Shown piece after piece: positions 60,057-64,000 of a DNA stretch of 64,000 nucleotides (position 1 is its first letter; each line of letters opens with the position of its first letter). The notes under the pieces were generated by a model. That model was given only the letters and a program-made list of their open reading frames with translations, searched no databases and was not told the origin of the DNA. The stretch is from JBBEAM01 sp942491105. GTDB taxonomy: Bacteria; Pseudomonadota; Alphaproteobacteria; Kiloniellales; DSM-21159. The stretch covers positions 159,455-223,454 of the forward strand of contig CALNZX010000010.1 of NCBI GenBank assembly GCA_942491105.1, given 5' to 3'. The position numbers and the translations under genes were made by a program.

Positions 60057-61272
60057 GCGCGGGCCAGTGCGATTTGCCGAACGTCGATGCGGCCGTTGAG
60101 AAAGCCGGCCTCGCAGTAGGCCAGATAATAGGTCCACATCCTGCGGAAGCGTCTCCGTCGAAGCCGCCGCTCCCGTGTTGACTGAGCTGCGGCCAGGCAC
60201 GCTCGAAACGCGCATGCCAGAGAGACAGCGTCCGCGCGTAATCCTGCCCGAAGGCGTGTTCCTGCAGCCAGGTCAATCCCGCCTTGGAGGTTTCCTGTTT
60301 CAACACCGTCAGGCTCGGCAGCATGCCTCCGGGAAAGATGTAGCGCTGAATGAAATCGGCGCTGCGGCGGTAGCTGTCAAAGGCGGCCTCTTCGATGGTG
60401 ATGATCTGCAGGGCGGCGCGGCCTCCTGCCTTCATACGGTCGTGAACCTTCCGGAAGAACAGGGGCCAGTAAGCCTCTCCCACGGCCTCGAACATCTCGA
60501 TCGAGGCGATGCGGTCGAAGCGCTCCTTGGTATCGCGGTAGTCCTGCAATCGGATTTCGACCTGATTGTCCAGGTTGGCCCGGTGGATGCGTTCCTTGGC
60601 GTAGGCGTACTGTTCGCGGGATATGGTCAGGGCGGTGACCTCGACCTCGGCCTCGCGCGCGGCGTACCCGGAGAACCCGCCCCAGCCGCAGCCGATTTCC
60701 AGCAACCGCTGTCCCGGCTGCAGGTCGAGCTGCGCGGCAAGCTTCCGGTACTTCGCCCGCTGCGCGTCTTCCAGGCTTTGCCCGGCTGTCTCGAAACAGG
60801 CCGAGGAGTAGGTGATGCTCTGGTCGAGCCAGGACTGATAGAAGGCGTTCCCGAGATCGTAGTGATAGGCGATGTTGCGCTGCGCGCCGCGTGGGCTGTT
60901 CCGCCGTGCCAGATGGAACAGGCGCTGCAGAGCCCGGTAGATGCCCTTGCCGCGCAGCATCTCCTGCCAATGCTCGTAGTTGCGCGCGGCGAGTTTGAGC
61001 AGCGCCGAAAGATCGGGGGTGTCGAAGTCCCGATCCATATAGGCCTCGGCGAAACCTAGGTCGCCGTTCGAGACGAGCTGGCGCAGCACCTTGCCCGGAC
61101 GGTGCAGCCGCACCTCCGCTTCGGGCCCCGCTTGGGGGCCGGCGAAGTTCATCTCATCGCCGTTCGGAAAGACGACCCGCAGCTTGCCGGCATGGATGCG
61201 ATGGCCCAGCGCCGCGACCAAGGGGTGCGCCGTATCCTGCGCCGCCGCACCGATCGTTTCCCGCGCATCCAT
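60053..61272 (-). CDS. cfa: Cyclopropane-fatty-acyl-phospholipid synthase family protein, C-terminal frameshifts
   Basis: 405 aa when two extra bases near 60150-60165 are removed (GFDETFRRMWTYYL...ALARA restored). The SAM motif LLEIGCGWGGFSGYAAREA, AYHYDLGNAFYQSWLD, and SIEMFEAVGEAYWPLFF are the Cfa signature. It moves a methyl group from SAM to unsaturated acyl chains. In Rhodobacter, homologues are part of the singlet-oxygen response and include CfaA and the furan-fatty-acid enzyme UfaM; which one this is, I cannot tell. The start at 61272 has AGGA upstream. It follows DUF1365 by 10 bp. Confidence 0.82.
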
Positions 61273-61282
61273 CCTAGGGCTC

Positions 61283-62085
61283 CTATTCAGCGGCCTGGAC
61301 TGTCGGCTGGCTGACCAGTTCAACCTCTTCATACGGCGCGCAGGGCCCGGGGCTAAAACGCGCGCCTTTCCGCAACAGCTTCAGGGCCTGCCAATGTATC
61401 GCGGCAATGATCTTAAGGGTCATGAGCGGATAGCGGAAGAAGGCAGCGGCCAGGTTGCGCCGGGTCAGCGCGCGCCGCTTACCGCTCCAGGTCGCCAGCA
61501 GCAACTCCCCCTCGGGCACCGATTGGCGGATCGAGACCGAAAGGTTTTCAGCAGGCTCCCGCAAGCGGAAGGCGTAGCGGGACTCCATCCCGATGAAGGG
61601 CGAGACATAGAATTTCTTGTCACAGGACTGCCGGATCGGGTCTGGGGTTTCGTGCCTTGGATCGAGGGGGATCAGGTAGCCGTGCTTGTCGCCGAAGGTA
61701 TTGCTGACTTCGTAGAGCAGGGCGCAGGCAATGTCGCGGTGGTAGCAGAACCAGATCGACAGGGGATTGAAGACGTAGCCCAGCACCCTCGGGAAGCAGA
61801 GCAGTCGCACCTCGCCGCCGGCCAGATCGATCGCCGGCTCGGCAAGCCGGGCCTCGATCCAGGGCCGCAGCGCGTGCCGTCCCGGGGACCATGATCCCGG
61901 TCCTGGAAGCTGAAAACGTTCCAGCGGTTGTGCGAGAACAGCGGCAACCGGCGCGACAGCGCCGGCAGTTCATCGAGGTCGAGCAGCAGCGAGAAGACGC
62001 GATAATTGAAACGGCGATGCACGAAGGGCCGCAGGCGCCTGTGCATCACCGTGCCGAAGTAGAGCGATGAAGCAGAGAGGCAAGC
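61283..62085 (-). CDS. DUF1365 protein, N-terminal frameshift
   Basis: About 260 aa. The N-terminal piece SSLYFGTVMHRRLRPFVHRRF and FSLLLDLDELPALSRRLPLFSHNRWNVFSFQDRDHG is in one frame, and CFPRVLGYVFNPLSIWFCYHRD to the stop is in another; the shift is near 61890. DUF1365 proteins regularly sit between the FAD oxidoreductase and Cfa in this kind of cluster and are linked to fatty acid modification. The true start is uncertain because of errors upstream. Confidence 0.68.
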
Positions 62086-63497
62086 GGCGCGCGGACAAGC
62101 CGGCCTCCACGGGCAGGATGTCGCGGCGACGAGGCGGGGGCAGGACTGTCCAGGCGGACGGTGAAATCGGAGTACCCCGTGATGCCAGGGCGCAGTGCGC
62201 AGCCCAGGGCCTGGGAGACGGCGAGACCGGCCTGCAGACCGTCCTCGTGAAAGCCGTTGCCGCAGTAGTTGCCGCAGAACCACAAGCCGCCGCGCCCCCT
62301 GGATGAAGGGCATCTCGCGCTGGGCCTTCAGGGCCTCGGCATCGAACAGCGGATGGTCGTAGCTGCATGCTCGTCCAAGGTCTTGGCGGCAGCGGGCTTG
62401 TGGCGCGGATTGAGCGTGACCACGACCGGGGTCTCTGTCGGCAGGTTCTGCAAGCGGTTCATCCAATAGCGTGATCGAGGCCGGGCTGCGATCTGCCCCT
62501 TGGGCGGACTTCGGACCCAAGGTAGTTCCAGCTGGTTCAGGCCGCGCGGCGGCGCGGCATCAACGTAGTATCGCTGTGCAGATAGACGCGGTTTTCCTGG
62601 TAGCCGAAGGCGCCAAGCAGGGCGGCGGCGTCGGGCGCCGGCGTTGTCTCCGAGAATGGCGAGGGCCTGATCGGCATGAGTGGCGAGGATCACCTGGTCG
62701 TAGCTACGGCTCTCGCCGCGCCCATCGCTGAGGTTGTGCGAACCACCCGGGCAGGGGTGCGCCGCAGTGCCAGTCACCGGACGTGTCAGCCGCAGCTCGT
62801 CGGCGAAGCCGTCGCCGAGCTTGCGCCGGACATACTCCCGGCTGCCGCCAGCTCACGCTGCGCCATTGGGGCCGGTCGCGCAGGCGATTCAGCAGACCGT
62901 GGTTGTCGAAGAAAGCGCACCAGGCTTTCGGCCGGGAAGTCGCAGCATCCTCGGCGCCGCAGGACCAGATCGCGGCGGCCATGGGCAGCAGATGATCGTG
63001 CGCGAAGCCGTCGCCATAGCCGATGCAGCGCAGATGTCGCCGCAGGCGCAGGCGTCCCGGGCAGCGCCGGCGAGGCCTTGGTGGCGTCGCGGTAGAACCG
63101 CAGGATGTCGCGCAGCATCCGCTGGAGGCGCGGCCGCAGGATATTGGCGGGCTGGGCGAGCAGCCCTTGCGCCTGGCAGCCGCCGGCATATTCGAAGCCG
63201 TCCATCGGCGAGGGAGACCGAGAAGGACATATCCGAAGGCCTTGGTCGGAACGGCCAGCGCGATCGAACAATGCGGGTCAGGTTGGGGTAGTTGGTTTCG
63301 TTGTAGACGATGAAGCCGGTATCCACCGGCAGGCGGCGCCGCGTCGTCGATCTCGACCGTGTTGCCGTGGCCGCCGGATCGCGGCTCGGCCTCGTAGAGA
63401 CCGACGTCATGGCGGCGCGACAGCAGCCAGGCGGCACCCAGACCCCGCGATCCCCGCGCCGCGACCAGGCGATGCGGCGTCGTCCGGGTTCCGTCAT
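62060..63497 (-). CDS. FAD-dependent (amine-oxidase-like) oxidoreductase, heavily frameshifted
   Basis: The start ATG at 63497 overlaps the photolyase stop (ATGA). Recognisable pieces in three frames include GLGAAWLLSRRHDVGLYEAE and HGNTVEID, VDTGFIVYNETNYPNLT, ILRPRLQRMLRDILRFYRDA, VILATHADQALAILGD, SYWMNRLQNLP-like and WFCGNYCGNGFHEDGLQAG. Removing single-base errors restores the GxGxxG motif (GAGIAGLGAAWLL). This matches the NAD/FAD-binding proteins next to DUF1365, one of which in Rhodobacter is the desaturase of furan fatty acid synthesis. Boundaries are approximate. Confidence 0.65.
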
Positions 63498-64000
63498 GCG
63501 CTGCGCTCCTTGATCGAATCGAAAGCCGCGAGGGCACGCCGCCGCGCGGCGGCATGGTCCAGGACGGGCCGGGGATAGGCTTCGCCCAACCGCAGGCCGG
63601 CCTCGTGCAGTTCCGCCTCCGACGCCTCCCAGGGCGCATGAATGCGGGCATCCGGCAAGACCGGCCAGTTCTGGCAGCCACTGGCGCCGATAGGCGCCGT
63701 TCGGGTCGAAGCGCCGGCCCTGGGTGACCGGATTGAAGATCCGGAAATAGGGGGCGGCGTCCGCGCCGCTGCCGGCGATCCATTGCCAGTTAGCGGGGTT
63801 ATTGGCCGGGCAGGCATCGACCAGGGTGTCCCAGAACCAGGCCTCGCCCGCCTGCCAGGGCAGCATCATGTCCTTGATCAGGAAGGATGCCGCGATCATG
63901 CGGACCCGGTTATGCATGAATCCGGTCCGCCACAATTCCCGCATCCCGGCATCGACGATGGGATAGCCCGTCCGGCCCTGCTGCCACGTCGTCAGCGCCA
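63494..64000 (-). CDS. phrB: Deoxyribodipyrimidine photolyase, C-terminal part (5' end outside window), one frameshift
   Basis: The visible part has the FAD-binding C-terminal signatures LWRTGFMHNRVRMIAASFLIK, PANNPANWQWIAGSG and YFRIFNPVTQGRRFDP. It repairs cyclobutane pyrimidine dimers with light. One extra base near 63655 shifts the last 50 residues (DARIHAPWEASEAELHEAG continues in another frame to the stop at 63494). It is the upstream gene of the phrB / FAD oxidoreductase / DUF1365 / cfa run. Confidence 0.85.

Noticed and set aside
58850..64000. Calling the six frameshifted genes pseudogenes
   Set aside because: The indels are single bases of both signs, at equal density across unrelated genes, with motifs intact either side, and start abruptly; sequence error is the simpler reading.
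1..64000. CRISPR arrays, insertion sequences, phage genes, tRNA or rRNA
   Set aside because: I looked for regular spacer-repeat arrays, transposase or integrase motifs, terminal repeats and tRNA cloverleaf ends, and saw none.

Overview
The window reads as a high-GC alphaproteobacterial chromosome, probably from a free-living Rhodospirillales-type heterotroph. Support comes from RibF, MetA, Zur and GlxA-type AraC genes typical of that group, from the methylated-amine genes, and from a photolyase / FAD oxidoreductase / DUF1365 / Cfa cluster typical of RpoE-ChrR regulons. I see no rRNA, tRNA, CRISPR array, insertion sequence or phage gene. Coding is dense and uninterrupted up to about 59.3 kb.

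Layout. 1-9 kb is mixed: a truncated secreted cysteine-rich protein and a von Willebrand protein, an aminotransferase-V enzyme, a PAP2 protein, an MFS transporter, a cold-shock protein, a glyoxalase-fold protein and a di-haem cytochrome c. 9-12.4 kb holds two flavin-reductase-like proteins, a GlxA/GbdR-type AraC regulator and ribF. 12.7-20.6 kb is the first notable block. It carries a DUF1989-GcvT fusion that I assign to trimethylamine N-oxide demethylase (Tdm), followed by a five-component ABC importer of the branched-chain amino acid/urea type, split into two converging arms. 20.7-28 kb has a TPR-PRMT7-like methyltransferase, an APC permease, a hybrid histidine kinase, and a response regulator co-directional with a CmcI-like and a prolyl-4-hydroxylase-like gene.

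28-41.8 kb is the core: two separate glutamine-synthetase-like / glutamate-synthase-like gene sets (GS + class II amidotransferase + GXGXG + FMN domain). The leftward set is mgsA-mgsB-mgsC-gmaS. The rightward set is GS-glxB-glxC-glxD plus a 136-aa protein. Between them lie an XRE-cupin regulator, an ammonium transporter with a small membrane protein, and a GntR/FadR regulator. Together with Tdm this supplies several steps of TMAO to DMA and formaldehyde, and of methylamine to gamma-glutamylmethylamide to N-methylglutamate. DMA monooxygenase, TMA monooxygenase and N-methylglutamate dehydrogenase are not in the window. Six promoter regions of these nitrogen genes share a TTGGT/ACCAA direct repeat at 10-11 bp spacing, suggesting a common regulator.

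42-50 kb: metA (with the acetyl-CoA-type Glu111), class II aldolase, DMT exporter, PhyH-type dioxygenase, nitrilase, PuuB-like oxidoreductase, ppa and a LOG-family protein. 50-55.6 kb: a 2-aminoethylphosphonate importer plus phnW, preceded by a good Pho-box candidate. 55.6-58.7 kb: znuB-znuC-zur diverging from znuA around a perfect Zur-box palindrome. 58.8-64 kb: SDR and SnoaL genes converging on cfa, DUF1365, a FAD oxidoreductase and phrB. From about 59.3 kb onward every gene is broken by single-base insertions and deletions, most simply explained as poor sequence quality at that end rather than real gene decay.
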